Assembly (NCBI GenBank): GCA_019449555.1
Contig: JAGRPN010000399.1
Coordinates: 1 to 52,342, forward strand
Length of the DNA stretch: 52,342 nucleotides
From: Ramlibacter sp.
Lineage (GTDB): Bacteria; Pseudomonadota; Gammaproteobacteria; Burkholderiales; Burkholderiaceae_C
Direction: 5' to 3'
Below, piece after piece: positions 9,347 through 17,970 of this stretch. The notes under the pieces are model-generated. The model saw only the letters and a program-made list of their open reading frames with translations. It made no database searches and was not told the DNA's origin. Numbering within the stretch: the stretch's first letter is position 1; each line of letters opens with the position of its first letter. The translations under genes were made by a program, and so were the position numbers.

Positions 9347-10539
9347 GAGCGGCTCTTGGCCAGCCACGCCTCCGCGAGCCGCACCCAGTAGGTGGCGCCC
9401 AGCGGAATCAGCTCGTCGTTGAAGTCGTAGCTGGGGTTGTGCAGCATGCACGGCCCGGCGCCGTGGCCGATCTCGCGGTGGTTGCCGTCGCCGTTGGCGA
9501 TGAAGCAATATGCGCCCGGCTTCGCCTGCAGCATGTAAGCGAAATCCTCGCCGCCCATGGTCGGCTCCTGGACGTCGACGTTGTCCTCGCCGACGATCGA
9601 CGCGATCACCTGCCGGGCGAACTCCGCCTCGGCGGCGGAGTTGATGGTCGGGGGGTAGTTGCGCACGAATTCGAACTCGCAGCCGGCCTCGTGCGCCGCG
9701 CACACATGCTCGGCCACCTCCTTCATGCGCTTCTCGATCAGGTCGAGCACCTCCATCGTGAACGTCCGCACGGTGCCCTGCAGCTCGCAGCTGTCGGGCA
9801 CGACGTTGGTGGCTTCCCCCGCATGGATCATCGTCACCGAGATCACCCCGGCGTCGATCGGCTTTTTGTTGCGGCTGATGATGGTCTGGAACGCCTGCAC
9901 CATCTGGCAGGCGATCGGCACCGGGTCGATCCCGTTGTGCGGCAGGGCCGCGTGGCTGCCCTTGCCACGGATCGTGATCTTGAATTCACTGGTCGAAGCC
10001 ATCACCGGACCGGCGCTGACGGCGAACTTGCCGACCTCGTTGCCCGGCCAGTTGTGCATGCCGAACACGGCTTCCATCGGGAAGCGCTCGAACAGGCCGT
10101 CCTTGATCATCTCCCGCGCGCCGCCGCCGCCTTCCTCGGCCGGCTGGAAGATCAGGTACACCGTGCCGTCGAAGTTGCGGTTCCTGGCCAGATGCTGGGC
10201 TGCCGCGAGCAGCATGGCCACATGCCCGTCGTGCCCGCACGCATGCATCTTGCCCGGGTGTTTGCTGGCGTGCCCGAAGGTGTTGAACTCCTGGATCGGC
10301 AGCGCGTCCATGTCGGCGCGCAGGCCGACGGCCTGCGAGCTGGTGCCATTCTTGACAATGCCCACGACCCCGGTCGTTCCCAGCCCGCGGTGGATCGGAA
10401 TGCCCCACTCGGTGAGCTTTTGCGCCACCAGGTCGGCAGTACGCTTCTCTTCGAAGCACAGCTCGGGATGCGCATGGATGTCGCGCCGGACGGCGGCAAT
10501 CGAGGCCGCCTGCGTGACGACCGAGTCGAGGATTTTCAT
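9343..10539 (-). CDS. M20D amidohydrolase (hippurate hydrolase/IAA-amino acid hydrolase family)
   Basis: A 398-residue metal-dependent amidohydrolase of the M20D family, which cleaves N-acyl amino acids such as hippurate or indole-acetyl amino acids. Motifs in order are GLRADMDALPIQE, HACGHDGHVAMLL (metal ligands), IFQPAEEGGGGAREM (catalytic Glu), GSHAALPHNGIDP of the dimerisation lid, and GGEDFAYML near the C-terminus. ATG 10539 fits the family start (MKILDSVV); the open frame extends upstream but overlaps the divergent argE promoter. Its stop overlaps the DUF2817 start, so these two hydrolases form a small operon. The true substrate cannot be read from sequence. Confidence 0.93.
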   Translation of the reverse strand: MKILDSVVTQAASIAAVRRDIHAHPELCFEEKRTADLVAQKLTEWGIPIHRGLGTTGVVGIVKNGTSSQAVGLRADMDALPIQEFNTFGHASKHPGKMHACGHDGHVAMLLAAAQHLARNRNFDGTVYLIFQPAEEGGGGAREMIKDGLFERFPMEAVFGMHNWPGNEVGKFAVSAGPVMASTSEFKITIRGKGSHAALPHNGIDPVPIACQMVQAFQTIISRNKKPIDAGVISVTMIHAGEATNVVPDSCELQGTVRTFTMEVLDLIEKRMKEVAEHVCAAHEAGCEFEFVRNYPPTINSAAEAEFARQVIASIVGEDNVDVQEPTMGGEDFAYMLQAKPGAYCFIANGDGNHREIGHGAGPCMLHNPSYDFNDELIPLGATYWVRLAEAWLAKSRS

Positions 10540-10637
10540 GGCAGGTTGGTTCGGTTTGGAACCCGCCAGTCTAGCCCTTGCCCGCCGGCTCTGCAGGCCG
10601 CCGCACGGCAAGACCATATCCGGCGAGAATCGGGGTG

Positions 10638-11810
10638 ATGGATCAGAAGCCAACCGTTTCCCCACGCGCGCTGAAGCTGGCGCAGTCGCTGGTACGCATC
10701 GATACCGTCAGTGACCATTCGAATCTCGCGTTGATCCACTTCGTGCGCGATGAACTTTCGCAGCTCGGGGTCGCCAGCCGCCTCACCTACAACGCCGAAA
10801 AGACCAAGGCGAACCTGTTCGCGACACTGGGTGAAGGCAAACCGGCCGGGCTGATACTGTCCGGGCATACGGACACCGTGCCGTGGGAGGGACAGGACTG
10901 GTCAGCGGACCCGCTGGGCGCGAACGTCCAGGATGGCCGGCTCTACGGGCGGGGCTCGGCCGACATGAAGGGCTTCATCGCGATCGCGCTGGCGCATGCG
11001 GGCGCCTTCCTGGAAAGCAGCGCGCCTTTCGCGATCCATCTGGCGTTCAGCTATGACGAAGAGGTAGGTTGCTTCGGCGTGCGGGAACTCATCGCGGACC
11101 TGCGCGACGCCGGCATCGCCCCTATCGCGTGCATCGTGGGCGAGCCCACCGGCATGGTGCCGGCGATCGCGCACAAGGGGGTGTACCGCTACAAATGCTG
11201 CGTGCGCGGCAAGGAAGCGCATTCGTCGTTGACCCCTCGATCCGTCAATGCCATCGAGATGGCGTCCCAGGTCATCTGCAAATTGCGGGCGATGGCCGAG
11301 GGTTTCGAGCGCGCGGAGCCGCGCTACGAGGGGTTCGACGTGCCGTATTCCACCGCCAGCGTCGGCCAGTTCCGCGGGGGCATCGCCGACAACGTGGTGC
11401 CGCGCGACGCCGAGTTCCGCTACGAATTCCGCGATCTGCCGACAGCCGATGTCCGGGCGATGCAGGAGCAAGTCATCGCTCATGCCCGCTCGCTCGAGCC
11501 CGCCATGAAGGCCGTCGCGCCGGAAGCGGGGTTTCGGTTCGAGACGATCTGCGAGATTCCCAGCTTTCTCGGTTCCGCCGACGACAAGGTGACCCGGCTG
11601 GCGCAGCGCCTCTCGGGTGAACAGCGCACCACACTGGTGGCCTTCGGCACCGAGGCCGGCCTGTTCAAGAGCGCGGGCATTCCAACGGTCGTGTGCGGCC
11701 CCGGCAGCATCACCCAGGCGCACCAGCCCGACGAGTACGTGAATCTGGAGCAGCTGGCCCGCTGCGAGGATTTCATGCGGGGCCTGGCCGCCACCCGTGA
11801 GATCGCCTAG
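10638..11810 (+). CDS. argE: Acetylornithine deacetylase-type M20 peptidase (ArgE)
   Basis: A 390-residue M20A enzyme, most like ArgE, which removes acetate from N-acetylornithine in arginine synthesis. Metal-binding motifs are ILSGHTDTVPWEGQDW, YGRGSADMKGFIA, the catalytic pair in SYDEEVGCFGVREL, GEPTGMVPAIAHKG, and the final histidine in QAHQPDEYV. ATG 10638 gives the normal N-terminus and follows a G-rich stretch. It is divergent from the M20D gene across 98 bp that should hold both promoters. Many Burkholderiales make arginine through ArgJ and use ArgE-like proteins for other acylated amino acids, so the substrate is less certain than the family. Confidence 0.88.
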   Translation: MDQKPTVSPRALKLAQSLVRIDTVSDHSNLALIHFVRDELSQLGVASRLTYNAEKTKANLFATLGEGKPAGLILSGHTDTVPWEGQDWSADPLGANVQDGRLYGRGSADMKGFIAIALAHAGAFLESSAPFAIHLAFSYDEEVGCFGVRELIADLRDAGIAPIACIVGEPTGMVPAIAHKGVYRYKCCVRGKEAHSSLTPRSVNAIEMASQVICKLRAMAEGFERAEPRYEGFDVPYSTASVGQFRGGIADNVVPRDAEFRYEFRDLPTADVRAMQEQVIAHARSLEPAMKAVAPEAGFRFETICEIPSFLGSADDKVTRLAQRLSGEQRTTLVAFGTEAGLFKSAGIPTVVCGPGSITQAHQPDEYVNLEQLARCEDFMRGLAATREIA

Positions 11811-11954
11811 CCCGGCGGTGAGCGGCGCAGACACGCTGAGCAATGCCGGGACAGCTACCATCAGGCTGCGCGAAAACGCATCGATCGACCTCATGCTGGT
11901 CTGCTGGTGCTTCAACGAAGAAACACGGATGCGCGCGAAGGACAAGATGAACCC

Positions 11955-14036
11955 ATGAGTAGCACCGTCAGCATCTTCCCCAGCGGCAAGGAGTCAATAA
12001 AGGGCACGCAATTCGTGCGGGGTGCATGCCCGCACGATTGCCCGGACACCTGCGCTCTCGTGACCACCGTGCAGGACGGTGTCGCCGTCGAAGTGCGCGG
12101 AAACCCCGAGCACAAGTTCACGCAGGGGGTGCTGTGCACCAAGGTTTCGCGCTACACCGAACGGACCTACCACCCTGAACGGCTGCTCCACCCGATGCGG
12201 CGCCGCGGTCCCAAGGGCGCCGGTGATTTCGAGCGCGTGAGCTGGGACGAAGCGCTCTCGGACATCGCGCAGCGGTTGCGGGCGATCGCGGCGCGCGATC
12301 CGCAGGCCATCGTTCCCTACAGCTATTGCGGGACGATGGGCCTCGTGCAGGGCGAAAGCATGGCAGGGCGCTTCTTCCACAAGCTGGGCGCTTCCCTGCT
12401 CGATCGCACCATCTGCTCGAACGCCGGCGGCGAAGGCCTGGTGCACACGCTGGGCGCAAAGGTGGGCATGAAGGTGGAGTTCTTCGCCCGGTCCAGGCTG
12501 ATCCTGATCTGGGGCAGCAACTCGATCGCGAGCAACCTGCATTTCTGGCGGCTGGCGCAGGAGGCCAAGCGCTGCGGTGCCAAGTTGGTGTGCATCGATC
12601 CGCGGCGCACCGAAACCGCCGAGAAGTGCCACGAACACGTGCAACTGCTGCCCGGCACCGACGCCGCCCTGGCGCTGGCAATGATGCACGAGTTGATCGG
12701 CAACGACTGGCTCGATCACGAATACATCGAGCAGCACACGCTGGGTTGGCCGGCGCTGCGCGAACGCGCCCTGCGCTGGACACCCGAACGCGCGAGCGCC
12801 GTCTGCGGTGTGCCGGCCGCCCGGATCCGCTCGCTGGCCCGCGATTGGGGCACGATCCGGCCGGCTGCGATCCGCTTGAACTACGGCATGCAGCGGGTGC
12901 ACGGAGGCGGCAACGCGGTGCGCGCGGTGGCCTGCCTGCCGGCACTCACCGGTGCATGGCGCGACCCCGCGGGCGGGATGCTGCTATCGAGTTCCGGCCT
13001 GTTCCCCGTCGATCGCGCGGCCCTGCAGCGGCCCGACCTGCTGGCCGGCCGCACGCCGCGCACCATCAACATGGTCACGATCGGGGACGACCTGCTGCGC
13101 GCACCGTCGCCGCAGTTCGGGCCGCGCATCGAGGCACTGGTCGTGTACAACAGCAATCCGGTCGCGGTGGCGCCGCAGTCTCCCAAGGTCGTCGCGGGTT
13201 TTGCGCGCGAGGACCTGTTCACGGTCGTGCTCGAGCAGTTCCAGACCGACACCGCGGACTACGCCGACTACATCCTCCCGGCCACGACCCAGCTGGAGCA
13301 TTGGGACGTGCACGTGTCTTATGGACACACCGACGTGGTCCTCAATCGCCCCGCGATCGCGCCGGTCGGCCAGGCGCGCCCGAACACGCAAGTGTTTCGC
13401 GAACTCGCCCGCCGGATGGATTACCGCGAACCCTGTTTCGCCGAGGGCGACGAGAGCCTTTGCCGCACGGCGTATGGCGACCGGGTCGATTTCGACCGGC
13501 TGCTGCAGCAAGGTTACGCGCCAGTCGATGCGCCGGACGCGCCGTTCGCTGCTGGAGGCTTCCCGACGCCTTCGGGCAAGTGCGAGTTCTTCAGCGACCG
13601 GCTCGCGCGGCAGGGGCTCGATGGGCTGCCCGACCACGTGCCCAACCACGAGCCGGTCGGATCCTCCACGCGCTACCCGCTGGCGATGATCTCGCCGCCG
13701 GCGCGCAATTTCCTGAACTCGAGCTTCGTGAACGTGCGCAGCCTGCGCGACATCGAAGGCGAACCGCTGCTGGAGATCCATGCAAGCGATGCCGCCGCCC
13801 GCGGCATCGTGGCGGATGACAGCATCGTGCGCGTTTTCAATGACCGCGGCGAGTACCGCTGCAAGGCGCGCGTGTCGGACCGGGCGCGGCCCGGAGTCGT
13901 GAACGCTCTGGGCGTCTGGTGGCGCAAGCTCGGCCTGGCCGGCACCAACGTAAACGAACTCACCAGCCAGCAGCTCACGGACATCGGCCGTGGACCGGTG
14001 TTCTACGACTGCCTGGTCGAAGTCGAACCGGCGTGA
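11955..14036 (+). CDS. Molybdopterin-dependent oxidoreductase with N-terminal 4Fe-4S domain
   Basis: A 694-residue protein of the DMSO reductase superfamily, close to the cytoplasmic group often annotated as formate dehydrogenase-like or anaerobic dehydrogenases. The iron-sulfur site is Cys25-x3-Cys29-x3-Cys33-x27-Cys61 (ACPHDCPDTC...VLCTK). The bis-MGD domain follows, with WDEALSDIA, ICSNAGGEG and ILIWGSNSIASNLHFW. The dinucleotide-binding domain at the end includes SPPARNFLNSSFVN. No twin-arginine signal is present, so it should act in the cytoplasm. No electron-transfer subunit is adjacent, so the substrate is unknown. ATG 11955 fits the family start. Its TGA overlaps the GTG of the next gene by 4 bp. 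Confidence 0.92.
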   Translation: MSSTVSIFPSGKESIKGTQFVRGACPHDCPDTCALVTTVQDGVAVEVRGNPEHKFTQGVLCTKVSRYTERTYHPERLLHPMRRRGPKGAGDFERVSWDEALSDIAQRLRAIAARDPQAIVPYSYCGTMGLVQGESMAGRFFHKLGASLLDRTICSNAGGEGLVHTLGAKVGMKVEFFARSRLILIWGSNSIASNLHFWRLAQEAKRCGAKLVCIDPRRTETAEKCHEHVQLLPGTDAALALAMMHELIGNDWLDHEYIEQHTLGWPALRERALRWTPERASAVCGVPAARIRSLARDWGTIRPAAIRLNYGMQRVHGGGNAVRAVACLPALTGAWRDPAGGMLLSSSGLFPVDRAALQRPDLLAGRTPRTINMVTIGDDLLRAPSPQFGPRIEALVVYNSNPVAVAPQSPKVVAGFAREDLFTVVLEQFQTDTADYADYILPATTQLEHWDVHVSYGHTDVVLNRPAIAPVGQARPNTQVFRELARRMDYREPCFAEGDESLCRTAYGDRVDFDRLLQQGYAPVDAPDAPFAAGGFPTPSGKCEFFSDRLARQGLDGLPDHVPNHEPVGSSTRYPLAMISPPARNFLNSSFVNVRSLRDIEGEPLLEIHASDAAARGIVADDSIVRVFNDRGEYRCKARVSDRARPGVVNALGVWWRKLGLAGTNVNELTSQQLTDIGRGPVFYDCLVEVEPA

Positions 14037-15115
14037 GGAAGGGACTCGCAGTGGCAGTCGCGGGAGTGGTGGCGGTGGCACTCGCAGGCACGTTGTGTCT
14101 TTCCGGCTGCGCGAACCTGGGCTATTACTGGCATTCGGCTACGGGCCATCTGAGGGTGATGGCGGCGGCCCGGCCGGTCGAGGAGTGGCTGGGCGACGGC
14201 GCTGCCCCCCAGCGGCTGAAAGCGAGGCTGGCGCTGACGCAGCGGATCCGCAACTACGCGGTGGCGGAATTGAAATTGCCCAACAACCCGAGCTACCGGC
14301 GCTATGCCGACCTGCATCGCGGCGCCGTGGTGTGGAACGTGGTGGCCGCTCCGGCCTATTCGGTCACGCTCAAGAGCTGGTGTTTTCCGATCACCGGGTG
14401 CGTGACCTATCGCGGCTATTTCGACGAGCAAGAGGCGCGCGCCGAGGCGGCCCGCCTGGCGGCGCAGGGCTATGAATCGAACGTGTACCCCGTGCCCGCC
14501 TATTCGACCCTCGGCTGGATGAACTGGGCCGGCGGCGATCCGCTGCTCAACACGTTCATCTACTACCCGGAAGGTGAGCTCGCGCGCATCGTCTTCCATG
14601 AACTGGCGCACCAGGTGGTGTATGCCCGCGACGACACGATGTTCAACGAGTCCTTCGCGACGGCCGTGGAGCGCATGGGCGGCGAGCGCTGGCTGGCGGC
14701 GCAGGCCTCGGAAGCCGCGCGCAAGGAATACGCGGAATACGACGGGCGCCGCACGCAGTTCCGTGCGCTGGCGCTCGAGACGCGCAAGCGCCTGCAGGAC
14801 ATCTACGACTCCACGCAAGGCGAGCAGCGCGATGCGTTGAAGCAGGCCACACTGAAGGATTTTCGCGAACGGTATGCCCGCCTGCGGGCCAGCTGGGGCG
14901 GCGATCCGGCTCGCTTCAAGGGTTACGACCAGTGGGTGGAACGCGCCAACAACGCATCGTTCGGCGCGCAGGCCGCGTACGACGAGCTGGTGCCCGGGTT
15001 CGAGGCGCTGTTCGAACGCGAGGGGCGCGACTGGAACCGGTTTTATGATGCGGTCAAACGGCTGGCTGCGCTGCCCCGCGGCGAACGGCATCGGCTGCTG
15101 AAGGAACCGTCATGA
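14033..15115 (+). CDS. Putative lipoprotein aminopeptidase (COG4324 family)
   Basis: A 360-residue predicted lipoprotein. The signal peptide runs to a lipobox LSGC with lipidated Cys26. Zinc-protease residues are His189-Glu190-x2-His193 in FHELAHQVVYA and Glu206 in MFNESFATAVE, typical of the COG4324 putative aminopeptidases. The rest is helical, with WNRFYDAVKRLA near the end. It starts at GTG 14033, overlapping the stop of the oxidoreductase gene as GTGA, which gives the right N-terminus for a signal peptide and suggests coupling. It probably sits in the periplasm on a membrane. The functional link to the oxidoreductase is not obvious. Confidence 0.87.
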   Translation: MRKGLAVAVAGVVAVALAGTLCLSGCANLGYYWHSATGHLRVMAAARPVEEWLGDGAAPQRLKARLALTQRIRNYAVAELKLPNNPSYRRYADLHRGAVVWNVVAAPAYSVTLKSWCFPITGCVTYRGYFDEQEARAEAARLAAQGYESNVYPVPAYSTLGWMNWAGGDPLLNTFIYYPEGELARIVFHELAHQVVYARDDTMFNESFATAVERMGGERWLAAQASEAARKEYAEYDGRRTQFRALALETRKRLQDIYDSTQGEQRDALKQATLKDFRERYARLRASWGGDPARFKGYDQWVERANNASFGAQAAYDELVPGFEALFEREGRDWNRFYDAVKRLAALPRGERHRLLKEPS

Positions 15116-15148
15116 ATTTGCCCATCGTCGCCTGGGCGGGAGCCCCAC

Positions 15149-15517
15149 TTGGCTGACATCCACATCACACGACACCATTCGCTCGGCCTGGCCGACGCTC
15201 GGAAACTGGCTTTCAGGTGGGCCGAGGAGGCGGAAGAACAACTCGACATGGAATGCACTTACGAGGAGGGCAAGACGTCCGACCTCGTGAGCTTCACCCG
15301 ATCGGGCGCGAACGGCACGCTGAAGGTGACGAAAGACCGGTTCGTGCTCAATGCGCGGCTGGGATTCCTGCTCGGCGCGTTCAAGGAGCGGATCGAAAAG
15401 GCGATCGTGGCGAACCTGGATGAACTGCTCGCGCACGAGTCGCCGCTGCACGCCTTCGACAAGGTCATCGCCAAACGGTCGGCGCCCAGGAAGGCCGGCG
15501 CGAAGAAGAAGGCTTGA
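15149..15517 (+). CDS. Polyhydroxyalkanoic acid system family protein
   Basis: A 122-residue protein of the PHA-system/granule-region family (TIGR02610-like): ADIHITRHHSLGLADARK at the start, then a two-strand region and a basic Lys/Ala-rich tail ending AGAKKKA. Such proteins accompany polyhydroxyalkanoate genes, but their biochemical role is not established. TTG 15149 is the likely start: GCGGGAG lies 6 bp upstream and the family N-terminus begins here. It precedes the CoA-transferase gene by 2 bp, so these are co-transcribed. Confidence 0.82.
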   Translation: MADIHITRHHSLGLADARKLAFRWAEEAEEQLDMECTYEEGKTSDLVSFTRSGANGTLKVTKDRFVLNARLGFLLGAFKERIEKAIVANLDELLAHESPLHAFDKVIAKRSAPRKAGAKKKA

Positions 15518-15519
15518 GC

Positions 15520-16752
15520 ATGGACGCACCGGAAACCGGCCCGGGACCGCTCGCGGGCCTCAAGGTCATCGAACTCGGGCAACTGATCGCCGGCCCGTTC
15601 GCAGCCAAGACGCTGGCCGATTTCGGGGCGCAGGTCGTCAAGGTCGAGCCCCCGCCGGATCCGAAGCGCCCGCAGGCCGGCGGCGGTGATCCGCTGCGCA
15701 AGTGGCGGCTGCTCAAGGACGGCACCTCGGTATGGTGGCAGGTCCAGTCGCGCAACAAGCGATCGGTGGCGCTGGACCTGAGGGATGCCGACGCGCAGGA
15801 GATCGTGCGCCAGCTCGCCCGCGAGGCCGACGTGCTGATCGAGAATTTTCGGCCCGGCGCGATGGAAGGCTGGGGCCTCGGCCCGGATCGGCTGCTCGAG
15901 CTCAATGCGCGCTTGATCGTGCTGCGCATCAGCGGCTATGGACAGACCGGGCCGTATCGCGACCGGCCCGGCTTCGGCGTCGTGGCCGAGGCGATGGGGG
16001 GCTTGCGCCACCTGACAGGCGAGCCGGGCCGCGTGCCGGTGCGCGTTGGCGTGAGCATCGGCGACACGCTCGCGTCGCTGCACGGCGTGATCGGCATCCT
16101 CATGGCCTTGCAGCACCGCCATGCCAGCGGCCGCGGGCAGGTGATCGACGTCGCGTTGTACGAGGCGGTCTTCAACTGCATGGAGAGCCTGCTGCCCGAA
16201 TACAGCGCTTTCGGCGTCGTGCGTGGTCCGGCGGGCAGCGCCATGCCGGGGATCGCCCCGACCAATGCCTACTTGTGCGCGGACGGCGGCTATGCCTTGA
16301 TCGCCGGCAACGGCGACAGCATTTTCAGGCGGCTGATGGGCGTCATCGGGCGGCCCGACCTCGCCCAGGACCCGGCGCTCGCGGAGAACGCCGGCCGCGT
16401 GGCGCGCGTCGCCGAAATCGATGAGGCGATCGGGCAATGGTCCGCGCGCTTGCCGGTGAACGAAGTGCTGGCCGCCCTCGACGCCGCATCGGTGCCCGCC
16501 GGACGCATCTACACGGTGGCGGACATCGCCGCCGATCCGCATTACCGCGCCCGCGGCATGCTGCAGGAAGTGCGTATGGAAGACGGCAGCACGCTTGCCG
16601 TGCCCGGGATCGTGCCGAAGCTCTCGGCCACGCCTGGCGGGCAGCGCCGCAATGCACCCAAGCTGGGGCAGGATACGGACGACGTGCTGCGTGAACTCGG
16701 ACTCACGCCGGAGCAGATCGACGCCTTGAAGCGGCGCGGCGTCGTGGCGTGA
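15520..16752 (+). CDS. CaiB/BaiF family CoA transferase
   Basis: A 410-residue family III CoA transferase, which moves CoA between carboxylic acids. Family features are LKVIELGQLIAGPFAAKTLA at the start, DFGAQVVKVEPP, DVLIENFRPGAMEGWGL, RISGYGQTGPYRDRPGF and the later GNGDSIFRRLMGVIGRPDL. ATG 15520 was preferred over TTG 15514, with a GAAGAAGG stretch upstream. It is tightly downstream of the PHA-system gene and upstream of an alpha/beta hydrolase. The acid substrate cannot be told from sequence; fatty or aromatic acid degradation is typical. Confidence 0.93.
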   Translation: MDAPETGPGPLAGLKVIELGQLIAGPFAAKTLADFGAQVVKVEPPPDPKRPQAGGGDPLRKWRLLKDGTSVWWQVQSRNKRSVALDLRDADAQEIVRQLAREADVLIENFRPGAMEGWGLGPDRLLELNARLIVLRISGYGQTGPYRDRPGFGVVAEAMGGLRHLTGEPGRVPVRVGVSIGDTLASLHGVIGILMALQHRHASGRGQVIDVALYEAVFNCMESLLPEYSAFGVVRGPAGSAMPGIAPTNAYLCADGGYALIAGNGDSIFRRLMGVIGRPDLAQDPALAENAGRVARVAEIDEAIGQWSARLPVNEVLAALDAASVPAGRIYTVADIAADPHYRARGMLQEVRMEDGSTLAVPGIVPKLSATPGGQRRNAPKLGQDTDDVLRELGLTPEQIDALKRRGVVA

Positions 16753-16782
16753 GCGCATGATCGCCGCATTGGAGGACTCCCG

Positions 16783-17496
16783 ATGACCCAACGCCCGTTT
16801 CTCGCATTCGCGTGTGCGCACCTGACCGACGAGCGCCTGTACGCGGCGCAGATGGCGGCATTGGGCAGCCGCTACGACTGTCGCGCCTTCGTGTTTCGCG
16901 ACCAGGACTCGCTGGGCGCCATGGCCGACGCGCTGCTGGCCGACACGCCCGAAAAGTTCACGTTGATCGGGCTGTCGCTGGGCGGCTACGTTGCGTTCGA
17001 GGCGATCCGCCGGCAGCTGCATCGGCTGGAGCGTCTCGCGCTGCTCGACACCACGGCGCTTGCCGACACGCCCGCCCGGCATGCCGGGCGGCTGGCCGAC
17101 ATTGCCAAGGTACAACAAGGCGGCATCGAAGCGCTGATTCCCGAACTGCCCGGCCGCTGGATGCTGCCCGCCCACGCCCAACGCCCCGAGTTGGTTGCGC
17201 TGATGGGGGAGATGGCGCGCAGCGTGGGAGCGCGCGGTCAGGCCAACCAGCAGAAGGCGATGCTGGGACGGCCCGATTCGCACCGGGACCTGGCGAAGGT
17301 CGCCGTGCCGACGCTGGTGATGTGCGGCCGGCAAGACCCGGTCACCCCGGTGGCCGACCATGAGGCGATGGCCGCCTGCGTGAGCGGATCGCGGCTCGAA
17401 TTCGTCGAGGACTGCGGCCATCTTTCGGCCATCGAACAGCCGGAGCAAGTCACTCGCGTGCTCAGCGAATGGCTGTCAGCTACGGAATCGCCTTGA
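16783..17496 (+). CDS. Alpha/beta hydrolase
   Basis: A 237-residue single-domain alpha/beta hydrolase. The nucleophile elbow is GLSLGG (Ser65), the acid is probably the Asp in CGRQDPVTP, and the histidine lies in DCGHLSAIEQPEQV. No signal peptide is visible, so it is cytoplasmic. GGAGGA lies 7 bp before ATG 16783. It follows the CoA transferase by 30 bp and probably belongs to the same operon. Thioesterase or esterase activity on lipid-derived substrates is a guess from context. Confidence 0.9.
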   Translation: MTQRPFLAFACAHLTDERLYAAQMAALGSRYDCRAFVFRDQDSLGAMADALLADTPEKFTLIGLSLGGYVAFEAIRRQLHRLERLALLDTTALADTPARHAGRLADIAKVQQGGIEALIPELPGRWMLPAHAQRPELVALMGEMARSVGARGQANQQKAMLGRPDSHRDLAKVAVPTLVMCGRQDPVTPVADHEAMAACVSGSRLEFVEDCGHLSAIEQPEQVTRVLSEWLSATESP

Positions 17497-17515
17497 TTCG
17501 GCGTGCGCGTGTCCT

Positions 17516-17548
17516 CCCGCGAAAAATGCGGGGGGCAACGGGTTGCCC
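17516..17548. terminator. Hairpins between convergent hydrolase and acyl-CoA-binding genes
   Basis: Two small stems lie in the 74-bp gap: CCCGC/GCGGG (17516-17520 with 17528-17532) around an A-rich loop, and GGGCAAC/GTTGCCC (17533-17539 with 17542-17548). They could stop both converging transcripts. Neither has a good T-run, so the call is weak. Confidence 0.3.
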
Positions 17549-17570
17549 ACCTACAAGAGGCACCTGCTCG

Positions 17571-17825
17571 CTAGCTGAGCGAGCCGACCAGGTCGATGTA
17601 CTGCTGCATGGCGTCATCGCTCGACGTGCCCTTCAGGCCGTTCCATGCGTCCCACTTCGCGCGCCCCACCATGTCGCCGAAGCCAGGCTTCTTCTCCGTG
17701 TTGTCGCCGATCGTCGCCTGCTTGTACAAGGCATAGAGCTTCAATAGCGTGGCATTGTCGGGGCGCTCCGTCAGGTTCTTGGAGCCGGCGACGGCGGATT
17801 CGAATGCGGCTTTGAGGTCGGCCAT
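17571..17825 (-). CDS. Acyl-CoA-binding protein (ACBP)
   Basis: An 84-residue protein that is a full-length ACBP: the four-helix signature includes LKAAFESAV, LLKLYALYKQATIGDN and KWDAWNGLKGTSSDDAM, which bind the CoA head group and acyl chain. Such proteins buffer and deliver long-chain acyl-CoA in the cytoplasm. ATG 17825 is clear, with CAGGAGCATTTC upstream on the minus strand. It is divergent from the wax ester synthase gene, which uses acyl-CoA, so supply of substrate to storage-lipid synthesis is a reasonable inference. Confidence 0.95.
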   Translation of the reverse strand: MADLKAAFESAVAGSKNLTERPDNATLLKLYALYKQATIGDNTEKKPGFGDMVGRAKWDAWNGLKGTSSDDAMQQYIDLVGSLS

Positions 17826-17853
17826 GAAATGCTCCTGGGCTGTTGGTGTCGGT

Positions 17854-17871
17854 GGCAGACGTGCGTCTGCC
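17854..17871. promoter_or_regulatory. 18-bp palindrome in the acbp / wax ester synthase divergent promoter
   Basis: GGCAGACGTGCGTCTGCC is a perfect 8-bp inverted repeat with a 2-bp centre, about 30 bp upstream of the ACBP start and 100 bp upstream of the WS/DGAT start. Size and symmetry fit a dimeric operator. The TetR-family regulator encoded at 20974-21636 is a candidate binder, but no second copy was found near it. Confidence 0.4.
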
Positions 17872-17970
17872 GTTCGGCGGTTGCCTGCGGGTATCTTCGC
17901 GGTATCTTACGGCGACCCGACCGCCCAGAATAGGGGCAGCCGATTAACGAAAAGCCCGTGGAGAGTGCGT

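Noticed and set aside
15259-17448. 729-codon minus-strand frame over the PHA-system, CoA transferase and hydrolase genes
   Set aside because: It mirrors three well-supported genes and has low-complexity His/Arg/Ala composition.
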